This document shows, piece after piece, positions 9,637 through 17,201 of a DNA stretch of 64,000 nt. Below the pieces are notes generated by a model. It made no database searches. It worked only from the letters and a program-made list of their open reading frames with translations, and had not been told where the DNA came from. The stretch is from Aureisphaera galaxeae. Lineage in GTDB: Bacteria > Bacteroidota > Bacteroidia > Flavobacteriales > Flavobacteriaceae. Location of the stretch: contig NZ_JAQQTF010000004.1 in the NCBI RefSeq assembly GCF_028561275.1, positions 868,001 through 932,000 of the forward strand, written 5' to 3'. The position numbers were made by a program, and so were the translations under genes. Numbering within the stretch: position 1 is the stretch's first letter; each line of letters begins with the position of its first letter.

Positions 9637-12070
9637 GTTTCTTTTTACGTATTGGGAAGGATATCAAAACCGAAAACCCCATTTCAGCATCCAATATATT
9701 AATTGTTCCATTATTGTCATCTACAACAGATTTGACAAGATACATTCCAAGACCTGTCCCAATTTCTTTACCTTTCCGATCTTTTTTTGATGTTGTGAAT
9801 GGGAGAAATATTTCATCCTGATCATCTTCAAAGATTTTATCTAGGCCAACTCCATTATCTGAATAAATAATCTCAATAAATTCACCTTTAATACCAATCT
9901 CAATTTGTATATTTCGCTCCTGAGATTTGGTCAAATTGTCAAAAGAATCAATTGAATTATTAATTAAATTGGTAAATATTGTTGACATATCCATTTCGAA
10001 AGCCCTAAAATTGTAATCAACCTTTTCCAATTGATCTATAATATTTAGACTTATGCCTTTTTTCTTAAATATTCTGGCCCAGGATAATTCTAATGATTTT
10101 AGGAAAGGAGAAAATTCGAACTTTGCTCTCTTCCTTTTATCTTTTCTTATAGCTGTTAAGGCATAATCTACCCAATGAATTACTTTATCGGAGTTTTCAA
10201 TCAACAAATCTATAATGTCAACACCGTCATTATATTCTTCGGATGACTTTTTATCTTTAGCAACAATTTCTCTAAATATTTTTTTTAAGTCCTTTACTTC
10301 GACAGCATTATCCTTTATTTCTTTAAGTTCATGGGCAAATGAAGATACTACTAGGCCTAAACTGGCTAATGACCTAATTTGAACTATCTCTTGATTTTCC
10401 TTTTGATCTCTTTCCTTTTCTAAAGCTTCAAGAATTCGTCTGAAAACTTCTTCATATGTTTTCCTTTCCTGATTTATCCTTTCATTTTCAAATAAATTTG
10501 CTATTTTTTTTCCATAAAATAATTCTTCTACCTCCTTTCTCTGTTCTATCATTTCCAAAGCCATTTCTTTTGCTTTTTCGTTAAGCTCTCTCTCTTTCTT
10601 AGTTTCCTTATCCTTTTTTATTTTAAGAAAAAGAGGATTTAGTACTTTAGTTCTATCATACTCGAACTCATGGATTACATTAACAATGATTTTTTTAAAT
10701 GTTTCAAAAGCATCATTTTCCTGTAGGGAACCTCTATCAGATTTATCAATTAATAATGGATTGTTTTTTCTTGTAATAGAAATAATCCCAGCAGTCTGCT
10801 CAGGTCTGACTCTCCAATCTCCTATTCTTTGACCAGCACCAGCAGGACTTTGCGCAACTCTAGCCCCTAATCTCAACCAATCGTTAGTAGGATCTCCATA
10901 AGGCCTAACTCTAAAAGAATCACGGTAGATTTTAACACCACCGAACCTATTTAATGTTGATCTTCGTTCACTTGCAATGACAGTTTTAAATGGATATCCT
11001 TCTTTAACGGAATTTGAAAATTTTAAATAGTAAAATGTTAATTCAAAACTACCTACATCTCTTAGTAATTTTCTTTTATCATAATTTAGCTTCCATTTCA
11101 ATACTTTATCTATTGACTTTGAATATTTAAACGTCCTTTTTTCTATTGTCTTTAGATCATAGGGTTTTTTCTGTCCTTTATAAACATCAGGAAATTGTTT
11201 CTTTAATTTACTAATGTCAATTTCGTTTCTCGTTATTTCAAAATCAACTTTTAACTCTTTTGAATCATAAGAAGCCTTTAATTTATAATCAAAATCATTA
11301 AAAAAAGCTGTTTCTACCTTACCATATTTTTTTGGCATTTGGAAATGCTTGAAAAATACCTCAAAAGGTATCTCCAACTCTTTTGGCGGAATTAATGCCT
11401 CTAGACTATTGAATACAGAAGAAATGTCATCATCAAACCAATCATCTTTTAATTTTGATATTTTAATTATTGTACCATTTTGAAAACTTAATTTTTTGAG
11501 TAACTCATCTGCCGAAATATTACTTTTAGTTAATTCTCGAATCTTAGCTTTCAAATCAATTTTCACAGTCTCAAGTTCAGCTTCAATCTCTGATATTGAC
11601 TTATCGGATTGATCAAATTGATTCCAATCCATTTTCCAATAAGAGCCGGTTTTATCCTCTGATTTTTTAGATAGTGTCCACATTTCTGTTTCAAATCCAA
11701 GCCTGTCCAGCGCAAATCTTCCGATTCCTTTTGCTCCAGTTTTAGTTCTTTTTGCGTCAGATATATAGTCCTTTTCTTTATTGCCTGTACCAATCTTCAT
11801 CCAATGGTTTTTTATTACCTTTTCGGTCATGCCCTCTCCATTATCAATAATGTATATGAAGCTTTTCTCTTTAATAGGATGATGGTGCTTTATTTCGTCA
11901 ACTTTAGTTTCACTCTTTGTTTCAATATCAAAAATAACAATGCACTGCTTAGCATCTGCATCGTAGGAATTTTTCACCAATTCTATAATAGCTCCACTTG
12001 GATTCGAGAAATTTTCTCGCCCCATCAATTTTCCAGCTCTTGCAGATACTTTAAACTGTACTTTAGCCAT
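9626..12070 (-). CDS. Histidine-kinase-like protein with two GHKL ATPase domains
   Basis: An 814-residue cytoplasmic protein. The N-terminal GHKL (Hsp90/MORC-type) ATPase shows an N box ELVKNSYDAD (about 30-39), a DNGEGM box and a GAKGIGRFALD lid motif. A long middle region ends in charged coiled coil. The C-terminus resembles a classical sensor kinase: SFAHELKE (H-box-like histidine), N box NLINNSIDSF, SDNGVGLD and GTGLGMYLVKS. There is no membrane segment, so the signal is intracellular. I choose ATG at 12070 (MAKVQF) rather than the TTG at 12097, because the ATG overlaps the stop of the upstream XRE gene in ATGGCTAA, typical of coupled genes. It is followed by receiver, HNH and methylase genes, suggesting a sensor for a restriction system. 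Similar ATPases occur in defence islands; the exact subfamily is unknown to me. Confidence 0.82.
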   Translation of the reverse strand: MAKVQFKVSARAGKLMGRENFSNPSGAIIELVKNSYDADAKQCIVIFDIETKSETKVDEIKHHHPIKEKSFIYIIDNGEGMTEKVIKNHWMKIGTGNKEKDYISDAKRTKTGAKGIGRFALDRLGFETEMWTLSKKSEDKTGSYWKMDWNQFDQSDKSISEIEAELETVKIDLKAKIRELTKSNISADELLKKLSFQNGTIIKISKLKDDWFDDDISSVFNSLEALIPPKELEIPFEVFFKHFQMPKKYGKVETAFFNDFDYKLKASYDSKELKVDFEITRNEIDISKLKKQFPDVYKGQKKPYDLKTIEKRTFKYSKSIDKVLKWKLNYDKRKLLRDVGSFELTFYYLKFSNSVKEGYPFKTVIASERRSTLNRFGGVKIYRDSFRVRPYGDPTNDWLRLGARVAQSPAGAGQRIGDWRVRPEQTAGIISITRKNNPLLIDKSDRGSLQENDAFETFKKIIVNVIHEFEYDRTKVLNPLFLKIKKDKETKKERELNEKAKEMALEMIEQRKEVEELFYGKKIANLFENERINQERKTYEEVFRRILEALEKERDQKENQEIVQIRSLASLGLVVSSFAHELKEIKDNAVEVKDLKKIFREIVAKDKKSSEEYNDGVDIIDLLIENSDKVIHWVDYALTAIRKDKRKRAKFEFSPFLKSLELSWARIFKKKGISLNIIDQLEKVDYNFRAFEMDMSTIFTNLINNSIDSFDNLTKSQERNIQIEIGIKGEFIEIIYSDNGVGLDKIFEDDQDEIFLPFTTSKKDRKGKEIGTGLGMYLVKSVVDDNNGTINILDAEMGFSVLISFPIRKKKHGK

Positions 12071-12275
12071 TATTATATTGTGCTTTATTAGAAACAATTA
12101 AATCTTTAATATCTATGTTCAAAATATCAGTAATGAGATTCAAATCTTCAAGACTTGGCGGTCTTCTATTTTGGACATAAGAATTAACCATATTCTAACT
12201 CTTTTTTAACTTTTCTGCGAACCAAACTTGTTTTAAACCTTTCTCTCCAAATACCTCTTTAATGCGATTTATCAT
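12063..12275 (-). pseudogene. XRE-family HTH regulator interrupted by an in-frame TAG
   Basis: Read on the minus strand from ATG at 12275, this frame gives an XRE/Cro-type helix-turn-helix protein of about 70 residues: MINRIKEVFGEKGLKQVWF, AEKLKKS, then a TAG stop (12195-12197), then NMVNSYVQNRRPPSLEDL and DIKDLIVSNK up to TAA at 12063. The residues on both sides of the stop form one continuous HTH domain, so a single change (for example TAT or TAC for tyrosine to TAG) explains the break. Small regulators of this type commonly head restriction-modification operons in Bacteroidota, acting like C proteins. Its stop overlaps the ATG of the kinase-like gene by 8 bases. It is either a true pseudogene, a sequencing error, or a recent loss-of-control mutation. 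Confidence 0.8.
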
Positions 12276-12305
12276 ACTAATCAAGTTCAATAATAAAAAT
12301 AGCAT

Positions 12306-12350
12306 AATCATTTAATTTTATATCATGTTTTGAGATAAAATTAAATCATT
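12306..12350 (-). promoter_or_regulatory. Inverted repeat upstream of the XRE/restriction operon, candidate operator
   Basis: A 16-base inverted repeat with one mismatch (arms 12306-12321 and 12335-12350, 13-base spacer) sits 31-75 bases upstream of the XRE start codon. Position and symmetry suit an operator for the XRE regulator that controls the operon. The arms are very A/T-rich and lack a T-tract terminator context for the neighbouring genes. Confidence 0.5.
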
Positions 12351-12642
12351 ACCTGACTTATACATTCCACACCTATTCCCCTTCCCCCTACGTCGTTAAG
12401 GAAAAGAGTCTTGCCTTACTTTGTTAAAGAATCCGAAGGGATAAAAATTTTCCGAAAAAACTTTAGTGCAAACTTTCACTTTTATCCAAAGCTCAGGTTG
12501 CATTAGCGCAAGAGCATTATAATACAAACTGCATTATATCATAATTCGACATTATACTGAATCGCTTTGATGTGTCGTACTGAGTGCCATAACCCTAACA
12601 ACTTGCAAATAAACATAAGGGTGTGTTAACAACGAAAAGATC
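12351..12642. other. Intergenic stretch without a recognised gene
   Basis: About 290 bases between the operator-like repeat of the restriction operon and the terminator of the esterase/beta-lactamase gene. I see no convincing coding frame or RNA gene; the operon-proximal side may hold the rest of the promoter. It probably marks the right-hand junction of the acquired A+T-rich block, but no direct repeat or tRNA attachment site is visible. Confidence 0.5.
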
Positions 12643-12673
12643 AAAAAAACAACCCCAGGACAAGCTCGGGGTT
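12643..12673 (-). terminator. Intrinsic terminator of the esterase/beta-lactamase gene
   Basis: On the minus strand a short AACCCC/GGGGTT stem (12651-12656 with 12668-12673) is followed by a run of seven Ts, about 50 bases after the stop codon of the gene at 12720. Confidence 0.6.
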
Positions 12674-12719
12674 ATCACAAATTTTGCCTAAGTTATGTTA
12701 GCTTAGAAAGAACCGATTA

Positions 12720-14714
12720 CTATTTAGCAAATGCAGGAACGACGGTTTCAAAAATGGGTTTCATGATCTTGTCATCGTCCCGGTCATAACCCATAATGAC
12801 AATGGTTAAATCAAGTTCTTCTACAACCATAACCCGCTGGCTACCACCTCCCCAGGCCAGTGTCATATCATAGCTTTTGTTACCAACGGTTACTGGTGTG
12901 TAGTACCAAAAATATCCATATAAATAATTCTTGGGCATCCAATCTATGGCAGGCCGTACAATCCCGCGGGTAGCTTCTTCCAGATAGGCAGCAGAAATAA
13001 ACTGTTCTCCGTTTAATTTTCCCCTGTTTTGTACCAAATGCCCTAATTTTAGCATGTCACGAGATTTCATTTTTACCATCCACCCTGCCTGCGGTAGCCC
13101 ACTTACATGTTTGGACCATTCATAATCGGTAATACCAAGAGGATCTAGTAGCTCATTTTTAATGAAGGCCTCAGCCGATCCCGGCACTACAGCATCAATT
13201 ACCGTCATCACCAACATGGGATTAAAATTTCCGTACAAATAAGTCTGCGTCTCATCGGTAATAGGCTCGCTACGTTCCAAAAGCGTCTGCACCAGCCCCT
13301 GCCCTTTCAAACGAACGGAATCATTTTCAATTTCTTTCCATTGTTCCCTGTCGATCGTCAATCCACCTTGCATGGTTAATGCCTTGTGAAGTGTGATTTT
13401 TTCGTATCCTTTGGTGAATTTCTTAGGGTCTACATCTTTCAAGAAATGAGTCAAAGGCTTGTGGAGATCGTCCATACTTAAATATCCCATCTCAATAGCC
13501 CGTCCCAATACCAAACTGGTATACCCCTTTACTGCGGAGGCTTGCCCATGCGGCACATTGACACGCCCCTTGTTGTAATAGGATTCATATACCAATTGGT
13601 TCTTATGTGAAATAAGTAACGCATCGTAATGACCATATTTGCCGTCAAAAATCTCTTGCGAGACCTTTTTGATTGCGTTTTGGTCTTCGCTACTCACCGC
13701 TAAAGTATCAACCATTATTCCATCTTTTCTGTCCTCTGGAGTGGTCGTGACAAATGCCTTATTGAGTCGCGGAGTCGACCAGAATGAGGTCTCATTGCCA
13801 AGGCTTGAAACCGGGTTCAATATAGACGACAACCAGGCTGCGCTGCGAACGGCTGTTGCAGGAAATGCAGTACTATGGTTCCCATCGATCACTTCTTTAT
13901 ACACGGATAAACCAAGATCTCTTCGATCGTTTAATAATTTGATGAACGATTCCATAGGCGCAACCACTCTCTCTTCTTCCAATGAGCCATAGGCAATAAA
14001 AACATTGGCATTTAGACTCGAGTTCTTATTTGAGGCCTCATAAGGCCCAAATTGAGTATTCATTTCGGTTAACATATCGACTTCTCCCCTAACCGTTGGA
14101 CTGCCAATAATGTAGTTGTTAAAGGTATCCGGTTGCTTCATTAGAATATACGCACCAAATTCCCCACTCAGTGAGTATCCGAAATACGTGCGACTGTTTG
14201 GGTCCGTGCGGTAGGTTTTGTCCACATAGGTAATAACATCATTGCGAACAAAATCGAGATGCTTATGGGCCTGTCCTAATTGAAATTTTGCTTGAACTTC
14301 CGGATTGCTGTGTTCTCTTATCGAATAATCCCGAAACCTACTCACATGCGCTCCTACTTCTTTTTTTAAGTCTTCATCGATGTCTAATTGATACGAAATT
14401 CCAACTAGAATCACATCTTCAATAATGAATTCCTGACAGGTAGATAGTACTTCAAGATGCCACTTAGCATCTGTATAATAAAGGACAGGATACCTTTTAG
14501 TAGGGTTTTCAGCATAATCTCCTGGCAACTCTATATACAGTTCATAGTTTCTTTCTGTTTTTGTGTCCTTTATGGGGACTACCCGAATTTGTGGTGATTC
14601 TAAAGAAGATCCTACTACAGGTGATACAATTTCCTTTACACTATTTTCCTGTGCAAAGGCATTATTTGTTAGTATAAGAAGAAGTAATAGTAGACCTTTG
14701 GTTAAGCTTTTCAT
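12720..14714 (-). CDS. Periplasmic esterase fused to a beta-lactamase-type serine hydrolase
   Basis: A 664-residue exported protein with a signal peptide (1-21). The N-terminal part (about 45-300) is a putative-esterase alpha/beta hydrolase (PF00756, IroE/esterase D-like) with the nucleophile elbow FGYSLSGEFG and a terminal histidine in DGNHSTAFP. The C-terminal part (about 335-664) is a class C beta-lactamase/penicillin-binding-like serine hydrolase with SxxK in ASAVKGYT, YxN in LYGNFNPM and the third motif region in WGGGSQR. Two different serine hydrolases on one chain suggest a two-step hydrolysis of an ester or amide substrate in the periplasm; the substrate is unknown. It is divergent from the LytS/LytTR pair at 14894-16584, which may regulate it. 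Confidence 0.85.
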   Translation of the reverse strand: MKSLTKGLLLLLLILTNNAFAQENSVKEIVSPVVGSSLESPQIRVVPIKDTKTERNYELYIELPGDYAENPTKRYPVLYYTDAKWHLEVLSTCQEFIIEDVILVGISYQLDIDEDLKKEVGAHVSRFRDYSIREHSNPEVQAKFQLGQAHKHLDFVRNDVITYVDKTYRTDPNSRTYFGYSLSGEFGAYILMKQPDTFNNYIIGSPTVRGEVDMLTEMNTQFGPYEASNKNSSLNANVFIAYGSLEEERVVAPMESFIKLLNDRRDLGLSVYKEVIDGNHSTAFPATAVRSAAWLSSILNPVSSLGNETSFWSTPRLNKAFVTTTPEDRKDGIMVDTLAVSSEDQNAIKKVSQEIFDGKYGHYDALLISHKNQLVYESYYNKGRVNVPHGQASAVKGYTSLVLGRAIEMGYLSMDDLHKPLTHFLKDVDPKKFTKGYEKITLHKALTMQGGLTIDREQWKEIENDSVRLKGQGLVQTLLERSEPITDETQTYLYGNFNPMLVMTVIDAVVPGSAEAFIKNELLDPLGITDYEWSKHVSGLPQAGWMVKMKSRDMLKLGHLVQNRGKLNGEQFISAAYLEEATRGIVRPAIDWMPKNYLYGYFWYYTPVTVGNKSYDMTLAWGGGSQRVMVVEELDLTIVIMGYDRDDDKIMKPIFETVVPAFAK

Positions 14715-14893
14715 CGTTTCATTATTTATAAATACACGATAAAAGTATTGGATAAACCCGACCAGAAATGGTAAACAGGATAAGCATGGCGTTTAAATGA
14801 TGAAATCACTTCATCATGGATATAGGCCTTTTGTAAGAAATTATGAAAGTTTGTGTTTTAACACAGTACTTTTGCAGGTAACTAATAGAGCTC

Positions 14894-15886
14894 ATGATAC
14901 AAAAGTCTTTAAAGAATACCCTACTCATCAACCTCGGGGCATTTTTGTTAGTGCTACTCCTTGAGCTATTTAGTAATTTGATCATTAAAGACAAATTAGG
15001 TTCCGATTATGCGCTGTTCGTTCACAGTTTGAGTTATACCGTACACATCATGGGAATCATTTGGGTCAATCATTTCTTTCTCATTCCTTATTTCCTAGAT
15101 AAAAAGCGCTATCTGCTATTTTCCATATTTCTCCTTGCCACCATCTTTGCTGCAATATCTACCAAAATAAACTTCGAATATGGTTGGATCGCTATTTCCA
15201 AATTCTTCTTCTTCTTTTTATATACCACCGGAACTGGAATGGCCGTTTTCTTTTTGAGAAGAAACATACGCATACAGAGAGAAAACAGTGAAAAGGAAAA
15301 GTTGCAAAGAGAGCTCGAATTGAACTACCTAAAGGAACAGGTAAACCCTCATTTTTTATTTAATTCATTGAATAGTATTTACGCCCTTTCAAGACAGCAA
15401 TCTAGCGAAACACCTGAGGTTGTCATGCAACTTTCGGAATTAATGCGATATCAACTGGAAAGCGCTAAGAAAGACCTTGTTTCCTTAAAAGAAGAGTTGG
15501 AGTTTATAGAAAATTATTTATTGCTTGAAGAAAAGAGGTTAAGCAAACGCTGTACGATCGAATTTTTAATTGAAGGAGAAGTATCGAATTATAAAATAGC
15601 GCCCATGTTACTCATTCCCTTTGTGGAAAACGCGATTAAACATGGTGCACAAGCCACTAATGAGCAGAGTACGATTGATGTGAATGTTTCCATAAAAAAT
15701 TCCAAGCTTCATCTTCATGTTGTAAATTCAAAACATAAAACGGTTGCCCAATCCACAAGAACGGGAATGGGGCTCGAAAATGTGCGGCGGCGATTGAATC
15801 TTTTATATCCGAATGCCCATGTATTAGAGATCAATGATATGGAGAAAGCGTATCATGTAAATTTAACCATTGACATAACAGATTAG
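14894..15886 (+). CDS. LytS-type sensor histidine kinase
   Basis: A 330-residue membrane kinase of the His_kinase (PF06580) family. Four transmembrane helices fill residues 8-125, a short coiled coil follows, and the phospho-acceptor histidine lies in QVNPHFLFNSLN (about 151-162). The ATPase part has an N box PFVENAIKHG and a G box GMGLENVRRRL. It lacks an extracytoplasmic sensor domain, so it probably senses membrane or cell-envelope state. Its partner regulator starts two bases after the stop. The gene is divergent from the esterase/beta-lactamase gene across a 179-base shared promoter region. Confidence 0.92.
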   Translation: MIQKSLKNTLLINLGAFLLVLLLELFSNLIIKDKLGSDYALFVHSLSYTVHIMGIIWVNHFFLIPYFLDKKRYLLFSIFLLATIFAAISTKINFEYGWIAISKFFFFFLYTTGTGMAVFFLRRNIRIQRENSEKEKLQRELELNYLKEQVNPHFLFNSLNSIYALSRQQSSETPEVVMQLSELMRYQLESAKKDLVSLKEELEFIENYLLLEEKRLSKRCTIEFLIEGEVSNYKIAPMLLIPFVENAIKHGAQATNEQSTIDVNVSIKNSKLHLHVVNSKHKTVAQSTRTGMGLENVRRRLNLLYPNAHVLEINDMEKAYHVNLTIDITD

Positions 15887-15888
15887 GA

Positions 15889-16584
15889 ATGATTAAAATT
15901 GCCATTGTTGATGATGAATTGCTAGCACGTGAAGTGTTAGAGGAATACTGTTCTAAAATAAACAACTTTGAATTGGTCCTAAGTACCGGGAATCCCATTG
16001 AATTTGTGAATTTTATGCAGCAAAATGAAATTGATCTTGTTTTTTTGGATATAGAAATGCCAGAACTCAATGGAATGGGAATTTTACGTTCTATGATAGC
16101 GTCACCGAAAGTTATATTAACGACGGCATACTCCGAGTATGCATTAGAAAGCTATGACTTTGGCGTGGTAGATTATTTATTGAAACCGATAAAACTTGAA
16201 CGCTTTTTGCAAGCGGTAAACAAAGTTTCGGCTTTGCAAATAACAGCACCCAAAACGACTCACAAAAAAGAAGAACTTACCATAAAGCATGACGGATTAC
16301 CACTTTCGATTCCATTTAAATCAATTCTCTATATTCAAAGTTTCGGGAATTATGTAAAGATTTTTACGGATACCAGAATGTATCTTATCTCCGAGACACT
16401 TATTAATATCACAACCTCGTTATCTGGAAATTTTCAGCGAACCCATAAATCCTATATTGCCAATTTGAACAGAGTTACAAAGGCTACCCGAACCCATGTA
16501 TTGATTGACGATAAGAAGGTGCCTGTAAGTGCCATGTATAAGGTTGTTGTTTTTGAAAAATTGGAAGCTTTGGCGAAGCTATAA
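15889..16584 (+). CDS. LytTR-family response regulator
   Basis: A 231-residue regulator: N-terminal receiver domain with acidic pocket IVDDE, phospho-acceptor aspartate in LVFLDIEMPELNG (about residue 55) and K in LLKPIK, then a C-terminal LytTR DNA-binding domain (about 130-231; ILYIQSFGNYVKIFT and RTHKSYIANL). Partner of the kinase encoded two bases upstream. LytTR proteins bind direct repeats upstream of target promoters; the divergent esterase/beta-lactamase gene is the nearest candidate target. Confidence 0.93.
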   Translation: MIKIAIVDDELLAREVLEEYCSKINNFELVLSTGNPIEFVNFMQQNEIDLVFLDIEMPELNGMGILRSMIASPKVILTTAYSEYALESYDFGVVDYLLKPIKLERFLQAVNKVSALQITAPKTTHKKEELTIKHDGLPLSIPFKSILYIQSFGNYVKIFTDTRMYLISETLINITTSLSGNFQRTHKSYIANLNRVTKATRTHVLIDDKKVPVSAMYKVVVFEKLEALAKL

Positions 16585-16761
16585 AATACGCACTCTAATT
16601 CTAAGTCATTCCACACACAATTGCTCCACTACTCTACCTTCTTGGCTCGTAGAATGCACGCCCACCGGCAGGTAATACAAAAATATTATATGGCAACTTT
16701 AAAGATGGAATTATTCAGTTTATGAATTCATATTTGAAGCAAGCTTAACATCCAAGTATGA

Positions 16762-17073
16762 ATGATTATTTTTAACTTTAGGGTTAACAATAATAATTAT
16801 GCTATTGATATGGGAATTTCAAGTGGTTGGTACGATATAGAGTATTTAAGAACGGATCACACAGGTGATATAATGGAATTTAATCTATCGTGTCCGCATG
16901 GAAACTTTCTCATTATATACTATGTATCTACTAATACTTGCGATATAAACCCTGTCCCTAATCCGGAATTAGTTTATTATATAGTCAATAAATTAGGAGA
17001 GATGAGACATTGTGGTTTATCCCCGCAAGACTTAAGTTTTAGAATTACTTCGAGAGATTCTGATACTTTTTAG
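16762..17073 (+). CDS. Hypothetical protein, 103 residues
   Basis: A small acidic protein with alternating hydrophobic residues (IDMGISSGWYDIEYL) and two cysteines, no signal peptide or membrane helix. I do not recognise it. It lies alone, 177 bases after the LytTR gene, with unremarkable flanking sequence on both sides, and could be a small immunity-like or accessory gene. The codon pattern looks coding, but support is only moderate. Confidence 0.5.
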   Translation: MIIFNFRVNNNNYAIDMGISSGWYDIEYLRTDHTGDIMEFNLSCPHGNFLIIYYVSTNTCDINPVPNPELVYYIVNKLGEMRHCGLSPQDLSFRITSRDSDTF

Positions 17074-17201
17074 TATCAATTCTTTTACCATGACGTTGCT
17101 TCACACTATGCTGGCTTCGCAAGGGTGTACTCCAGGCACTTGTATCGTATCTTAAGCGACTCACGGCCACATTTTCTTCAGGTGACTATTGGTATTATTC
17201 C

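Noticed and set aside
12063-12097. TTG at 12097 as start of the double-GHKL gene
   Set aside because: The ATG at 12070 overlaps the upstream stop and begins with the family-like sequence MAKVQF; the nine extra residues are in the XRE gene's 3' end.
12195-12197. TAG as a recoded sense codon
   Set aside because: Other genes in the window use TAG as a normal stop (for example at 501 and 1910), so recoding is unlikely.
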